From positions 94,068-158,067 of the forward strand of contig JAEESZ010000007.1 in the NCBI GenBank assembly GCA_016286535.1: DNA of 64,000 nucleotides. The letters are read 5' to 3'. Under the pieces are notes generated by a model, which was not told the origin of the DNA, did not search any database, and was given only the letters and a program-made list of their open reading frames with translations. The translations under genes and the position numbers were made by a program. The stretch comes from Treponema sp. GTDB taxonomy: Bacteria > Spirochaetota > Spirochaetia > Treponematales > Treponemataceae. Each line of letters opens with the position of its first letter. Within the stretch, counting starts at the first letter, position 1. Below, piece after piece: positions 1 to 8,460 of the stretch.

Positions 1-130
1 CATAACTCCTAACTGATGATATTTTCAGTCTGAGTATAGTTCTGAAGCATTTAGCGTGAAAGTCAGAAAAATTTCAAAAAGGTTTTCTTTTTTCGGTTAC
101 TTACAGAAAAAAATACACCTTTTTCGTTAA

Positions 131-1345
131 TTAAAGGTCATTTAGAGAGGAAAAAGTCAGTTTTTCGCCATATTTCAGGCAGATTCTCTGGCAGCGTTTT
201 TTACATAAATCAAAAATTTTATTTTCATCTTTTTGAACAAGAATGCATCTTCTGTGTCCCTTGTCTTCTGCATTGAGTTCACAGACGGCTTCAAGACTTG
301 TTCCGCTTCCGGCAAAAAAATCCATAATGACAGCATCGCGAGGCAGGCAAGTAATTTTTATCAGGTGTTTTATAAGGCTAACAGGTTTTGGATTATCAAA
401 GGCCCCTTTTTCGCCAAGAAGACTGTCCAGATGCTGCTGGGCCGAGCGGGTTGTTTCCAAAGGCTCTATGATATTTCGCGGAATAACTTCGGTCTCTTCT
501 TCATTAAAAATTTTTAAGCGGGGCACCCTGTCGTATAAAGGAGGATTTCCCCAGAAAATGCGCTTGTCTGCAATCAGCTCCTTCATGTGATTTTCGTCTG
601 TCTGCCACTGGCGGGTCCAGACTTTTCCCGAAGGAGATGTGATTGAATAATAGTTTTTATGCTTTGGGTTTGACCGTTTTTCGCTAAAGGAAATGCTGCC
701 GCTAAACCAGTTACCGCGCGGATCATTGTCTGCATTGCGGGTTGCCCAGGAGGTTTGCTCCTGTTCGCGGAAGGCCCTGAGTTTCTTTTTGTTACGGGCA
801 TAGCAAAGGGTATGCTGCTGAAGGGTTCTGGACCAGCGGTCTTTTTTTCCTTTTCCATGCAGCCACATAAAATCGTTTACAAAGTTTTCTTCCCCAAAAA
901 TCTGATCGCAAAGAAGCTTTAAGGCATAAAGCTCGCTCTGGTCTATTGCAACAAAAATACAGCCGCTTTCTTTAAGTAAAGGCAGTGCCGCAAGAAGCCT
1001 TCTCTGCATAAAACTTAGCCAGGCTGAATGTTTGTCAACTACCGAACGTTCGTTAGTTTCTTTAAGGCGTACAGAAAAATCATCATTGTAGGTAAAGTCG
1101 TTTCCTGTATTGTAAGGGGGGTCAATATAAATAAGATCTGCAAGAGCCTGACCTGCTGTCTCTACCGTGATATTTTTACAGACAGAGGATAGTTTTTTTA
1201 AAACCGGATAGTTATCACCTTTTATTAAAAGATGCCCCTGATCTCTGCTCAAAAAGTCTTCTGAAAGCTCCGGACAAAAGCCAGCAGCCTGCAGAAGAGA
1301 GTCATCATCATACTTTTCGGGATAATCTATCCAGCTTAATTTCAT
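131..1345 (-). CDS. Site-specific DNA methyltransferase (type III Mod-like, probably N6-adenine)
   Basis: A 404-residue DNA methyltransferase that should transfer a methyl group from SAM to an adenine in a specific site. The catalytic DPPY motif is at residues 75-78 in the context YIDPPYNTGNDF, and the SAM-binding FxGxG motif (FFAGSG) follows near residue 344. This order, catalytic motif first, marks the beta class, which includes type III Mod subunits. The segment between them would be the target-recognition region. It is shorter than a usual Mod of about 600 residues. Its ATG overlaps the metY stop by one base (TAATG), so the two are translationally coupled. No Res or endonuclease gene is visible: 130 bases remain to the window edge and hold no start of one, so it is either an orphan or its partner lies further left. 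Family call is firm; methylated base and partner are not. Confidence 0.85.
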   Translation of the reverse strand: MKLSWIDYPEKYDDDSLLQAAGFCPELSEDFLSRDQGHLLIKGDNYPVLKKLSSVCKNITVETAGQALADLIYIDPPYNTGNDFTYNDDFSVRLKETNERSVVDKHSAWLSFMQRRLLAALPLLKESGCIFVAIDQSELYALKLLCDQIFGEENFVNDFMWLHGKGKKDRWSRTLQQHTLCYARNKKKLRAFREQEQTSWATRNADNDPRGNWFSGSISFSEKRSNPKHKNYYSITSPSGKVWTRQWQTDENHMKELIADKRIFWGNPPLYDRVPRLKIFNEEETEVIPRNIIEPLETTRSAQQHLDSLLGEKGAFDNPKPVSLIKHLIKITCLPRDAVIMDFFAGSGTSLEAVCELNAEDKGHRRCILVQKDENKIFDLCKKRCQRICLKYGEKLTFSSLNDL

Positions 1346-2622
1346 TAAACGCGCTCTAAAGCCTGTTTTAAATCTTCAATAATGTCATCAACATTTTCAA
1401 GACCAACAGAAACTCTAACCATACCACCGTCAATTCCGGCAGCAACCAGCTGTTCATCTGTAAGCTGGCGGTGAGTTGCACTTGCAGGATGAAGTACACA
1501 GGTTCTGATATCAGCAACATGAACTTCATCAATAGCAAGCTTAAGGGCATCCATAAAGCGAACAGCAGCAGAGCGGCCGCCTTTAATACTGATTGAAATT
1601 ACACCACAGGTTCCATCTGGAAGATATTTTTTAGCTCTTTCGTAATATTTATCGCCTGGAAGACCAGGGTAACTTATGCTTGCAATTTTATCTGATGATT
1701 TAAGGAAATCTGCAACTTTAAGAGCATTTTTACAGTAGCGTTCCATTCTTACAGGAAGAGTTTCAAGTCCAAGATTCAAATAGAAGGCACTCTGTGCTGC
1801 AGGATAGCAGCCAAAATCGCGCATGAGCTGGGTGCGGGCTTTAATAATATAAGCAGCCTTTCCAAACTCTTTTACATAACACAGACCATGGTAGCTTTCG
1901 TCAGGTTCAACCATATCAGCAAATTTTCCTGTTGCTTTATATGCTTTTTCCCAGTCAAAATTACCGCTGTCAACAATTGCACCACCACCCTGAACTGCAT
2001 GGCCATCCATATATTTTGTAGTAGAATGAACAACAATATCTGCCCCCCATTCAAAAGGACGGCAAAGTACTGGTGTTGCAAAAGTATTATCAACAATAAG
2101 CGGAAGATTATTATCGTGAGCAGCTTTAGCCCATACTTCAAAATCAAAAACTGTTAAAGCAGGGTTTGCAATTGTTTCTCCAAAAATACATTTTGTATTT
2201 GGTTTAACTGCCTTACAGATTTCTTCGTAAGAGGCATTTACATCAACCCAGATAACTTCAATACCAAGTTTTTTTAAGGTAAAACCAAAAAGATTGATTG
2301 TTCCGCCGTAAATACTTGAAGAAGCAATAAAACTGTCACCGCTTGAACAAAGGTTCAGGACAGAAAGAAGACTGGCCGCCTGACCACTTGTAGTAAGCAT
2401 ACATCCTACTCCACCTTCCATATCTGCAATTTTCTTTTCTACAGCATCGCAGGTAGGGTTAGCAAAGCGGGAATACATAAATTCTACAGGCTTATCAAAA
2501 AGATCTGCTACATGAGCACAAGAGTCAAAACGATATGTTGTACTCTGAACAATAGGAATAGTTCCAGGGCCACCATTTGCAGGTTTATAACCAGAATGCA
2601 AAACTTTTGTTTCTATTTTCAT
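1345..2622 (-). CDS. metY: O-acetylhomoserine sulfhydrylase (PLP enzyme)
   Basis: A 425-residue PLP enzyme of the Cys/Met metabolism family, of the length typical for MetY. It should make homocysteine from O-acetylhomoserine and sulfide. The phosphate-binding YSRFANPT stretch is near residues 50-57, and the PLP lysine is K203 in HSTTKYMDGH. The start is ATG with GAGGAAG eight bases upstream. A -10-like TATAGT lies on this strand at 2658-2653, and a 15-base palindrome at 2664-2678 sits just upstream of it, near where a -35 would be. It is the first gene of a two-gene unit with the methyltransferase. MetY feeds methionine and hence SAM, the cofactor of its neighbour, but a functional link is only inference. 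Cystathionine gamma-synthase is a less likely alternative. Confidence 0.88.
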   Translation of the reverse strand: MKIETKVLHSGYKPANGGPGTIPIVQSTTYRFDSCAHVADLFDKPVEFMYSRFANPTCDAVEKKIADMEGGVGCMLTTSGQAASLLSVLNLCSSGDSFIASSSIYGGTINLFGFTLKKLGIEVIWVDVNASYEEICKAVKPNTKCIFGETIANPALTVFDFEVWAKAAHDNNLPLIVDNTFATPVLCRPFEWGADIVVHSTTKYMDGHAVQGGGAIVDSGNFDWEKAYKATGKFADMVEPDESYHGLCYVKEFGKAAYIIKARTQLMRDFGCYPAAQSAFYLNLGLETLPVRMERYCKNALKVADFLKSSDKIASISYPGLPGDKYYERAKKYLPDGTCGVISISIKGGRSAAVRFMDALKLAIDEVHVADIRTCVLHPASATHRQLTDEQLVAAGIDGGMVRVSVGLENVDDIIEDLKQALERV

Positions 2623-2663
2623 TTTCTTCCTCTGTTATAGTTTTTGGTTATGACTATACCATA

Positions 2664-2678
2664 ATTTATTGAATAAAT
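2664..2678. promoter_or_regulatory. Palindrome upstream of metY, possible operator
   Basis: ATTTATT and AATAAAT form a perfect inverted repeat around a single G. It lies in the divergent gap between metY and the exported protein at 2761, upstream of the metY -10-like TATAGT. AT-rich palindromes arise easily in this genome, so this is a weak operator candidate. Confidence 0.25.
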
Positions 2679-2693
2679 CATCATCTTTTTAAG

Positions 2694-2721
2694 TTGAAAA
2701 GTAACCATTGTGTGCTAGAAT
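2694..2721 (+). promoter_or_regulatory. Sigma-70 type promoter of the exported two-domain protein
   Basis: TTGAAA at 2694-2699 and TAGAAT at 2716-2721 are separated by 16 bases. Transcription would start near 2728 and give a leader of about 33 bases with a strong Shine-Dalgarno site (TGGAGGA, 2744-2750). Confidence 0.7.
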
Positions 2722-2760
2722 AATTATATATGTAAAAAACATATGGAGGATAATTTTATT

Positions 2761-3759
2761 ATGAAAAAGCTACTTTCATTTGCAATTCTATCAATTGCTT
2801 TAGTTGGAGCAGTATTCGCTCAGCATCCAAGAACTTATGTTCTTGAACTTTCTGACGCTGCAAAATCAATCGCATTACCAAAAAATCAGTGGGCAGACAA
2901 CTACCAGAGTGATCCAAACGTAGACTGCACAGAATACTGGAAGGGAGACTTACCAAAAGCCGGAGATACAATCGAAGTTCACTACAAGTTTACTTCTGAC
3001 ATTGATATTCCTGCACTTTCAGCTAACATTGTAGATACATCTGCAAAAGCTGGCTACTGGTTAACTCTTACAGGAAAAGATAATCACGAATTACCACTTT
3101 TCAAGAAAGATGTAAAAGCCGGCCAGACTTGTGAAGGCGTATGGTCTGTAACATTAGCAAAAGATACTCTTGCTAAAATTACTCTCGTTTTAATGTATGA
3201 TGATCCAAACCTTATTAGCACATTTGGCGTTTCTAAAGCTGCTGCAGCTGCTAAATTAACAGTTGCTTCTGCTGGTGCTGCAACAACAAAAGTAGCTCCA
3301 AAAGTACAGCGCAAACCAAAAACATGGAAGGTTGACTTAGCTAAATATGCTGCATTCTTCAAGATTGAAGCAGATCATCCATGGGTAAACGGTGCTCCTG
3401 ATACAAAAGTTATCACAGGATGGCAGGCAACTCTCGATATGCTCCAGGTATTCGGTGATGATTTACCAATTAAAGGTGATACCATCGTTGTTTCATTCAA
3501 AGGAACTTCTGATACAGATATTCCTTTACTTAAATCTCTTCTTATCGATAACAGCCCAGATGCTAACTGGTGGACAATCTTAACAGAAGAAGAAACTGAC
3601 GAAGCATTCCCATTTGCTAAAGACATCGTTGCAGGAAAACCATTCAAGGGTGCTGTAACATTCAAAGTAAATAAGGATTCAAAAGGTGGATGTACAATCG
3701 CTCTCCGCGCAAGCGTTGATGCTATGGAACACCCAGCAACATTCAAAGCTGTAAAATAA
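2761..3759 (+). CDS. Exported protein with two tandem homologous beta-sandwich-like domains
   Basis: I do not recognise a named family. The 332-residue product begins with a signal peptide (MKKLLSFAILSIALVGAVFA, cut before Q21). I chose ATG 2761 over the in-frame ATG at 2743 because the latter lies inside the TGGAGGA ribosome site. The mature part is an internal duplication. The first half carries DLPKAGDTIEVHYKFTSDIDIPAL and the second carries DLPIKGDTIVVSFKGTSDTDIPLL at the matching place, each followed by an aromatic W(L/T)xLT segment and a (D)VxAGxxxxG segment. An Ala-rich linker of about 20 residues joins them. The look resembles carbohydrate-binding beta-sandwich modules, but that is inference. 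Promoter and terminator flank it tightly, so it is a monocistronic and probably well-expressed periplasmic or outer-surface protein. Confidence 0.8.
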   Translation: MKKLLSFAILSIALVGAVFAQHPRTYVLELSDAAKSIALPKNQWADNYQSDPNVDCTEYWKGDLPKAGDTIEVHYKFTSDIDIPALSANIVDTSAKAGYWLTLTGKDNHELPLFKKDVKAGQTCEGVWSVTLAKDTLAKITLVLMYDDPNLISTFGVSKAAAAAKLTVASAGAATTKVAPKVQRKPKTWKVDLAKYAAFFKIEADHPWVNGAPDTKVITGWQATLDMLQVFGDDLPIKGDTIVVSFKGTSDTDIPLLKSLLIDNSPDANWWTILTEEETDEAFPFAKDIVAGKPFKGAVTFKVNKDSKGGCTIALRASVDAMEHPATFKAVK

Positions 3760-3785
3760 AACATAAGTCAATATGACTTTTAAGA

Positions 3786-3823
3786 AGACCGTCTGGAAGT
3801 TACTTTCAGACGGTCTTTTTTTT
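3786..3823 (+). terminator. Intrinsic terminator
   Basis: AGACCGTCTG pairs with CAGACGGTCT, extended by a G-T and two A-T pairs, around a five-base loop, and is followed by eight T. It closes the exported-protein gene. Its core stem recurs in the terminator at 4599. Confidence 0.92.
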
Positions 3824-3844
3824 GTTCATAGGGATTTTTTCTCA

Positions 3845-3872
3845 TTGACACCTGGTTTTTATATATTAAAAT
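3845..3872 (+). promoter_or_regulatory. Sigma-70 type promoter of the lipoprotein gene
   Basis: A perfect TTGACA at 3845-3850 and TAAAAT at 3867-3872, spaced by 16 bases. The predicted leader of about 20 bases contains TTGGAGG just before the ATG at 3901. Confidence 0.7.
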
Positions 3873-3900
3873 TTATATGTATTTATTTTTTGGAGGAAAA

Positions 3901-4560
3901 ATGAAAAAAACTATCTTAATTTTAACCTGTGCAGCCCTGGCTTTTTCTTTAAGCAGCTGTAACAAAACAAAAAAAACAGAAGCTAACGCTGCTGCTGCAG
4001 AAATTGTAAAGCAGGAACTCAAAATGTTCGAATTTGATGATTCCCTGGAGCCAATTGTTGTTGGAGAATGGAATGATGATCATTCTGCCTACACAATTGA
4101 CCTTTCTAAAATTACGACCCCGGGCGAAGAAGACTCAACTCTTGTCTTAAATGATGACGGCAGTCTTGATGTCACCTTCCTTGGAAATTACTCTCAGATT
4201 CTTATTCCGCTTCCTGTAACCGACCACGAATTTATGGAGCAGATTTCTAATGTTGTAATTACTGTTAGTGCAGAATATGACGGCTACAAAAAAATTGTAT
4301 GGAAAATGTCTACAGATCCAGAAAATTCCTGGGGAGGAGCCGGTGGAGCCGGTGGACAGGGTAAAAACTGTGTAGCTTATCAGTTCCGTGATTATGAAGA
4401 TGAATGGGATTCTACAGATTTAACTTCATACTTTAATGGTGATGAATACAGCTTTACAAGCTTAATGTTTATGCCTGGAGTTAGAGCTTTAGCAATGTGT
4501 AACAACACAACAGCAAATCCTTTTACTTTTACAATTGAATCGGTTGTATGGTGTAAATAA
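3901..4560 (+). CDS. Small lipoprotein of unknown function
   Basis: A 219-residue lipoprotein. The signal peptide ends in a clear lipobox (LSSC, Cys20), so it is membrane anchored. ATG 3901 is preferred over the in-frame ATG at 3877 because TTGGAGG lies seven bases before it. After a short charged and Ala-rich linker comes one globular domain with many beta-strand-like segments and a glycine stretch (GGAGGAGG) near the middle, ending with VVWCK. The layout (lipobox, linker, single beta-rich domain) matches the lipoprotein at 21328, and both could be carbohydrate-binding surface proteins, but sequence identity between them is low and no motif settles it. Its own promoter and terminator make it monocistronic. 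Confidence 0.75.
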   Translation: MKKTILILTCAALAFSLSSCNKTKKTEANAAAAEIVKQELKMFEFDDSLEPIVVGEWNDDHSAYTIDLSKITTPGEEDSTLVLNDDGSLDVTFLGNYSQILIPLPVTDHEFMEQISNVVITVSAEYDGYKKIVWKMSTDPENSWGGAGGAGGQGKNCVAYQFRDYEDEWDSTDLTSYFNGDEYSFTSLMFMPGVRALAMCNNTTANPFTFTIESVVWCK

Positions 4561-4598
4561 AAGCCCACTAAATCGAACAATCAGGCTTTAAAATAAAA

Positions 4599-4636
4599 AG
4601 ACCGTCCGGCATCTTTACCAGACGGTCTATTTTTTT
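4599..4636. terminator. Bidirectional intrinsic terminator
   Basis: AGACCGTC pairs with GACGGTCT, and two more G-C pairs follow a single mismatch. A T run follows on the plus strand, and an A-rich run precedes it that gives T on the minus strand. It can end both the lipoprotein gene and the convergent AICAR transformylase gene. The eight-base core is the same as in the terminator at 3786. Confidence 0.88.
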
Positions 4637-4663
4637 GGCTCTAAATTAAGCCTTTATTTCAGA

Positions 4664-5839
4664 TTAGTGATGGAAAAGTCTAATACCATTAAAGCACATT
4701 ACCATGTTGTATCCGTCAGCGGCCTGAATTACGAGGTCGTCGCGTACAGAACCACCTGGCTGGGCAATTACTGTAACACCAGATTTTTTAGCACGATCAA
4801 TGTTATCTCCGAATGGGAAGAAAGCATCCGAACCTAAAGCAACATTTGTATTTTTTGCAATCCATTCAGCTTTTTCTTCGCGGGTAAACACTTCTGGTTT
4901 TACCTTGAAAATATTCTGCCATTTACCTTCTGCAAGAACATCCATATATTCTTCGCCAATGTAAACGTCAATTGCATTGTCGCGGTCTGCACGTTTAATT
5001 CCGTCAACAAACTGTAAGCCTAAAACTTTTGGACTCTGGCGTAACCACCAGTTGTCAGCTTTCTGTCCGGCAAGGCGGGTACAATGAACACGGCTCTGCT
5101 GACCGGCACCTATACCAATTGCCTGACCATCTTTTACAAAGCAAACAGAGTTAGACTGAGTATATTTTAATACAATCAGTGAGATGATAAGATTGCGCTT
5201 GTCATCTTCGCTTAAGTTCTTGTTCTTTGTTACAATATTTGAAAGAGCTGATTTTTCATCAATTTTTAAGAAGTTGTGTCCCTGTTCAAAAGTAACTCCA
5301 AAAACCTGTTTTCGCTCAAGTTCGGCAGGAACGTAATTTGGGTCAATCTGAATTACACAGTAGTTGCCGTTCTTTTTTGCCTTAAGAATTTCAAGGGCTT
5401 TTGCTGAATAAGAAGGAGCAATAACACCATCGGAAACTTCTTTTTTAATTAAGAGGGCTGTTGCTTCATCACATTCATCAGATAAAGAAATAAAATCTCC
5501 AAAACTAGACATACGGTCAGCGCCGCGGGCACGTGCATAAGCACAGGCTAATGGAGTAAGTTCAACATTGTCTGTAAAATAAATCTGTTTTAAAGTGTCT
5601 GAAAGGGGAAGGCCAACTGCAGCACCGGCAGGAGAAACATGTTTAAAAGAAGTTGCAGCAGGAAGTCCGGTTGCTTCTTTAAGTTCTTTTACAAGCTGCC
5701 AGCCGTTTAATGCATCAAGAAGATTAATGTATCCAGGTCTTCCGTTTACAACAGTGATAGGAAGATCGCCACTTTCCATAAAAACCTTAGCAGGTTTCTG
5801 ATTAGGATTGCATCCATATTTTAATTCAAGTTCTTTCAT
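4664..5839 (-). CDS. purH: Standalone AICAR formyltransferase (PurH C-terminal half only)
   Basis: A 391-residue enzyme that formylates AICAR with 10-formyl-THF, the penultimate step of IMP synthesis. The signature SFKHVSPAGAAVG is present, with the catalytic Lys-His pair at about residues 66-67. The usual bifunctional PurH is about 510-530 residues with an N-terminal cyclohydrolase (MGS-like) domain. That domain is completely absent here, and the protein starts directly at the transformylase fold. A PurO-type cyclohydrolase at 12856 would supply the missing activity. I placed the start at ATG 5839; a GTG at 5845 in the same frame is possible, and neither has a good ribosome site. The gene ends at a bidirectional terminator. 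Confidence 0.88.
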   Translation of the reverse strand: MKELELKYGCNPNQKPAKVFMESGDLPITVVNGRPGYINLLDALNGWQLVKELKEATGLPAATSFKHVSPAGAAVGLPLSDTLKQIYFTDNVELTPLACAYARARGADRMSSFGDFISLSDECDEATALLIKKEVSDGVIAPSYSAKALEILKAKKNGNYCVIQIDPNYVPAELERKQVFGVTFEQGHNFLKIDEKSALSNIVTKNKNLSEDDKRNLIISLIVLKYTQSNSVCFVKDGQAIGIGAGQQSRVHCTRLAGQKADNWWLRQSPKVLGLQFVDGIKRADRDNAIDVYIGEEYMDVLAEGKWQNIFKVKPEVFTREEKAEWIAKNTNVALGSDAFFPFGDNIDRAKKSGVTVIAQPGGSVRDDLVIQAADGYNMVMCFNGIRLFHH

Positions 5840-5913
5840 AGCCACATCATAGAATAAAATAAAGAAAAATAAAAGTAGAGAAAATCTGATTCTTAATGTA
5901 GGGAAATATCTGA

Positions 5914-6558
5914 TTATTGATTTATGGTTCCCGAATTAGCATCTTCGTGGCGTTCAATCTGCAGAAAGATTTTTTTTGCAATTCCACTGATTGTAAAAAT
6001 CATAAACTCGGGACCAAAAAAAAGGCCTGCAAGAATTGTCCAGCGGTTCCAGAAGATAATTGCCCCCTCCAGAAGAAGGAGAGCCAGAATAAGGACAGTA
6101 CGGCCAAAATATGTAAGGCAGATTCCTAAAGAATTTTTTATCATGTTTTTCAGGGAATTTTCGTACCTTGCAATAAGGGGATAGGTATAAAGATTAAAAA
6201 CTATTAAAAGTGCAGTATATAAAATTGCTCCAAGAATTAATAAAAAGAAATATTCTGTTGAATCTGCTTTTAATACCACCTGCCAGATTAAATATGCCAG
6301 ATAAAGCAATGGAGCTGTAATACACCACATAGTTGTGGCCTGCTTAAAATTCTGGCGAAAGGCTTTTATAAAAGACCTTGCAATATAGCCCTCTTCATCA
6401 TCTACCATTTTTAAAGTTACGGAAAAAGCGGCACAGGTTGAAGCGCCGATTGTAATAAGGGGAAGGCTGAAAATGACCCAGAGAAAATTAAGCCAGATTA
6501 AATCTATTATTTTATTTACGGATTTTATTAATTTGCTGTTCTGATTAAAAATGCCCAT
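5914..6558 (-). CDS. YesL/DUF624-like membrane protein
   Basis: A 214-residue integral membrane protein with about five hydrophobic segments. It resembles the YesL (DUF624) family, whose members sit beside YtcQ/YteP/YtcP-type sugar importers, as here; its molecular role is not established. The N-terminal MGIFNQNSK start at ATG 6558 is chosen because the in-frame extension further upstream (to 6645) consists entirely of a dispersed repeat. There is no convincing Shine-Dalgarno site in front of 6558, which leaves the start uncertain; the repeat may provide translation signals. It is the last gene of the solute-binding/permease operon, starting about 90 bases after the binding-protein stop. Confidence 0.72.
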   Translation of the reverse strand: MGIFNQNSKLIKSVNKIIDLIWLNFLWVIFSLPLITIGASTCAAFSVTLKMVDDEEGYIARSFIKAFRQNFKQATTMWCITAPLLYLAYLIWQVVLKADSTEYFFLLILGAILYTALLIVFNLYTYPLIARYENSLKNMIKNSLGICLTYFGRTVLILALLLLEGAIIFWNRWTILAGLFFGPEFMIFTISGIAKKIFLQIERHEDANSGTINQ

Positions 6559-6570
6559 ATAAGTAAGTTT

Positions 6571-6645
6571 AATACTTCGAGTCAAGGCACGCTCACGCTT
6601 AAAGCCTTGCCTCGATGTTTTGAGGGTTTTGTAATAAACCCTCAA
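6571..6645 (-). repeat. Structured leader repeat, copy 1 (upstream of the YesL-like gene)
   Basis: A 75-base element read on the minus strand, about 93 percent identical to 30568-30643. It contains hairpin one, TTGAGGGTTT pairing with AAAACCCTCAA, and hairpin two, CGAGGCAAGGC pairing with GCCTTGACTCG (one mismatch) around the loop TTTAAGCGTGAGCGT. It begins five bases after the binding-protein stop codon and ends 12 bases before the ATG of the next gene. The other copy has the same orientation and a similar distance to its downstream ATG. Confidence 0.9.
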
Positions 6646-6650
6646 TCAGA

Positions 6651-8408
6651 TTATTTTGTGCCTCTTGCAAGAGCTTCTGCTTTAGCACGTTTTTCTGCCT
6701 GTTTGCGGGTATGCTCACAGCATTCATCATAACCGTAAGATTTTGCATCAGCAATCATCTTATTAACGATTGATTCGTATTCTGCATCATCTTTTGCATA
6801 AATTGCATTCCAGGTCTGATTTTTAATACATTCAGCAACCTGATTCCATTTCATAGACAAGTCGTCTGGAACTCCGGCACCTGTGAACAAAGAACCTGGA
6901 GATACGCGGTAGTCTGTTTTCTGCAGATATTTATCTGGTGTTGCAGCTCCTGCCCAGTCGCGCCATGCCTGTTCAATTTCTGTCTGAGCTGGTAACTGTT
7001 CAGAATCCCATGAAATCTTGTTGTAAGTTTCATCTTTTGTAAGTGGGTTGTGTGAATCTTTACACCAGGTTGTATTGTTAATCTGGAATGAACCATCGTG
7101 GAAAGTTCCCTTGAATGGTTCAGGCATGTTTGTATTCTGGTCTGTAGAAACTTTTTTACCAAATTCTGTAAAGTAAGTTTTTCCGTCTTTAATATCCCAG
7201 ATTACTCCGCGTGGACCATATTCAATTGTCATGTATCCTTCTGGAGTAGAGAACCAGTTGATAATTGCCATACAAAGTTCTGGATAAGCTGTCTGTGAAC
7301 CGATTGTCCAGAGTCTGTTTCCACCGTATACGCTCTGACCGTAAACGATTGGGCGGGCAGCTTTTGGAGCTACAGGATACATAGCTTTTCCTGCCTGTGT
7401 ATGTGTATCGCTGTTGTAAGCACCACTTGCCATCCAGTTGAAGATGTTCCAGAAAGCAGTTCCGTTCTGATAGTCTTCAGACATTCCGCCATATTTCTGT
7501 GTCATTGAGTCTGGATCTACAAGTCCCTTCTGGTTTAATTTGTTGATGAATTTCAAACAATATAAGTATGGTCCTTCTGGATCAAGACAGTCATAGAATT
7601 TTCCGTCATCAGGATTGAATAAACCAAAGTCAAATTCATCATATCCGAAATATGCTGTTGCAAGTGATTTTACGTACATTACCATGTTTCCGTCCCAGTC
7701 GTTGAACAAAGAAACACCGTATGTTGTATTTCCGTTATCATCTTTTGGACAGATTTCCTTCATTTTTGCAAGAACATCAACTAAGTCATAAAGATCGTTG
7801 ATTTCTGGCTTACCAATCTGTTCATAAAGGTCAAAACGAAGATCCCATGTATAGAAGAACTGCTGGATATCTTCTGCAGATGTAGAAACGTTGAAGCCGT
7901 AGCCGTGAAGTTTTTTGTCTGGAGAATCCATAAGTTTGTTTTTCTGAAGGGCAAACTTCATGTTGCTCTGAATATATGGACCATAGTTGGCAAGAAGATT
8001 TTCTTCTTCCCAGTCTAAAAGCATTCCTTTTTTACAAGCCTGAGAATATTTGTCTGTGTTATCACCCCAAACAACGATATCTCCAAGGTTACCTGCTTCC
8101 ATACGAGTCTGGAATGCACCACCGGTTTCTGGAATGATGTTGATTTTTACGTTAAATTTTTCGAGCATTAAATCTGCAAACCAACCTGTCTGTAATCCAG
8201 AATAGTTAGCTAATTGTGAATAAACATCAAGTGTTACCGTTTCTTTAGGACGGATTTTTTTGATGTTTCCCTCTGATTTTGAACCTGAAACACTGATTGC
8301 ATAATCAAGTGAGCCTGAACTTGCTGAACTACCGCCTTTACCACAACTTACAAAAGCTGTAGAAAAAGTCAGAGCAGCTGCAATAACTAATAAACTAGAA
8401 CGTTTCAT
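6651..8408 (-). CDS. ABC transporter solute-binding lipoprotein, family 1
   Basis: A 585-residue substrate-binding protein, lipidated at Cys22 (FVSC lipobox) after a typical signal peptide, followed by a Gly/Ser linker. Its large size and the flanking YteP-like and YtcP-like permeases place it with the LipO/YtcQ type of family 1 binding proteins that import oligosaccharides. The body is rich in Trp, Tyr and Asp, as expected for a sugar-binding cleft. The start has AGGAGGC eight bases upstream. Two tandem stem-loops lie between the permease gene and this gene, and a possible internal promoter (TTATAA near the leader) may raise its level above that of the permeases. The substrate is inferred to be xylo-oligosaccharides from the nearby xylanase and alpha-xylosidase; nothing in the sequence proves it. 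Confidence 0.88.
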   Translation of the reverse strand: MKRSSLLVIAAALTFSTAFVSCGKGGSSASSGSLDYAISVSGSKSEGNIKKIRPKETVTLDVYSQLANYSGLQTGWFADLMLEKFNVKINIIPETGGAFQTRMEAGNLGDIVVWGDNTDKYSQACKKGMLLDWEEENLLANYGPYIQSNMKFALQKNKLMDSPDKKLHGYGFNVSTSAEDIQQFFYTWDLRFDLYEQIGKPEINDLYDLVDVLAKMKEICPKDDNGNTTYGVSLFNDWDGNMVMYVKSLATAYFGYDEFDFGLFNPDDGKFYDCLDPEGPYLYCLKFINKLNQKGLVDPDSMTQKYGGMSEDYQNGTAFWNIFNWMASGAYNSDTHTQAGKAMYPVAPKAARPIVYGQSVYGGNRLWTIGSQTAYPELCMAIINWFSTPEGYMTIEYGPRGVIWDIKDGKTYFTEFGKKVSTDQNTNMPEPFKGTFHDGSFQINNTTWCKDSHNPLTKDETYNKISWDSEQLPAQTEIEQAWRDWAGAATPDKYLQKTDYRVSPGSLFTGAGVPDDLSMKWNQVAECIKNQTWNAIYAKDDAEYESIVNKMIADAKSYGYDECCEHTRKQAEKRAKAEALARGTK

Positions 8409-8460
8409 TTTGCCTCCTAATGAACTTTTAGTTATGTTTTCTTTTTATAAAATGACGGTG

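Noticed and set aside
1..130. Terminator after the methyltransferase
   Set aside because: Only a weak AT-only stem (TTTTTTC/GAAAAAA) is present; I see nothing that I would call a terminator.
131..1345. Complete type III restriction system
   Set aside because: Only the methyltransferase is present; no Res gene is visible within the window.
2743..2761. Start of the exported protein at ATG 2743
   Set aside because: This ATG lies in the ribosome site, and the signal peptide begins at 2761.
6558..6645. A longer YesL-like protein that starts inside the repeat
   Set aside because: The added 29 residues come entirely from the dispersed element and short spacer, and the same frame stops in the other copy of the repeat.
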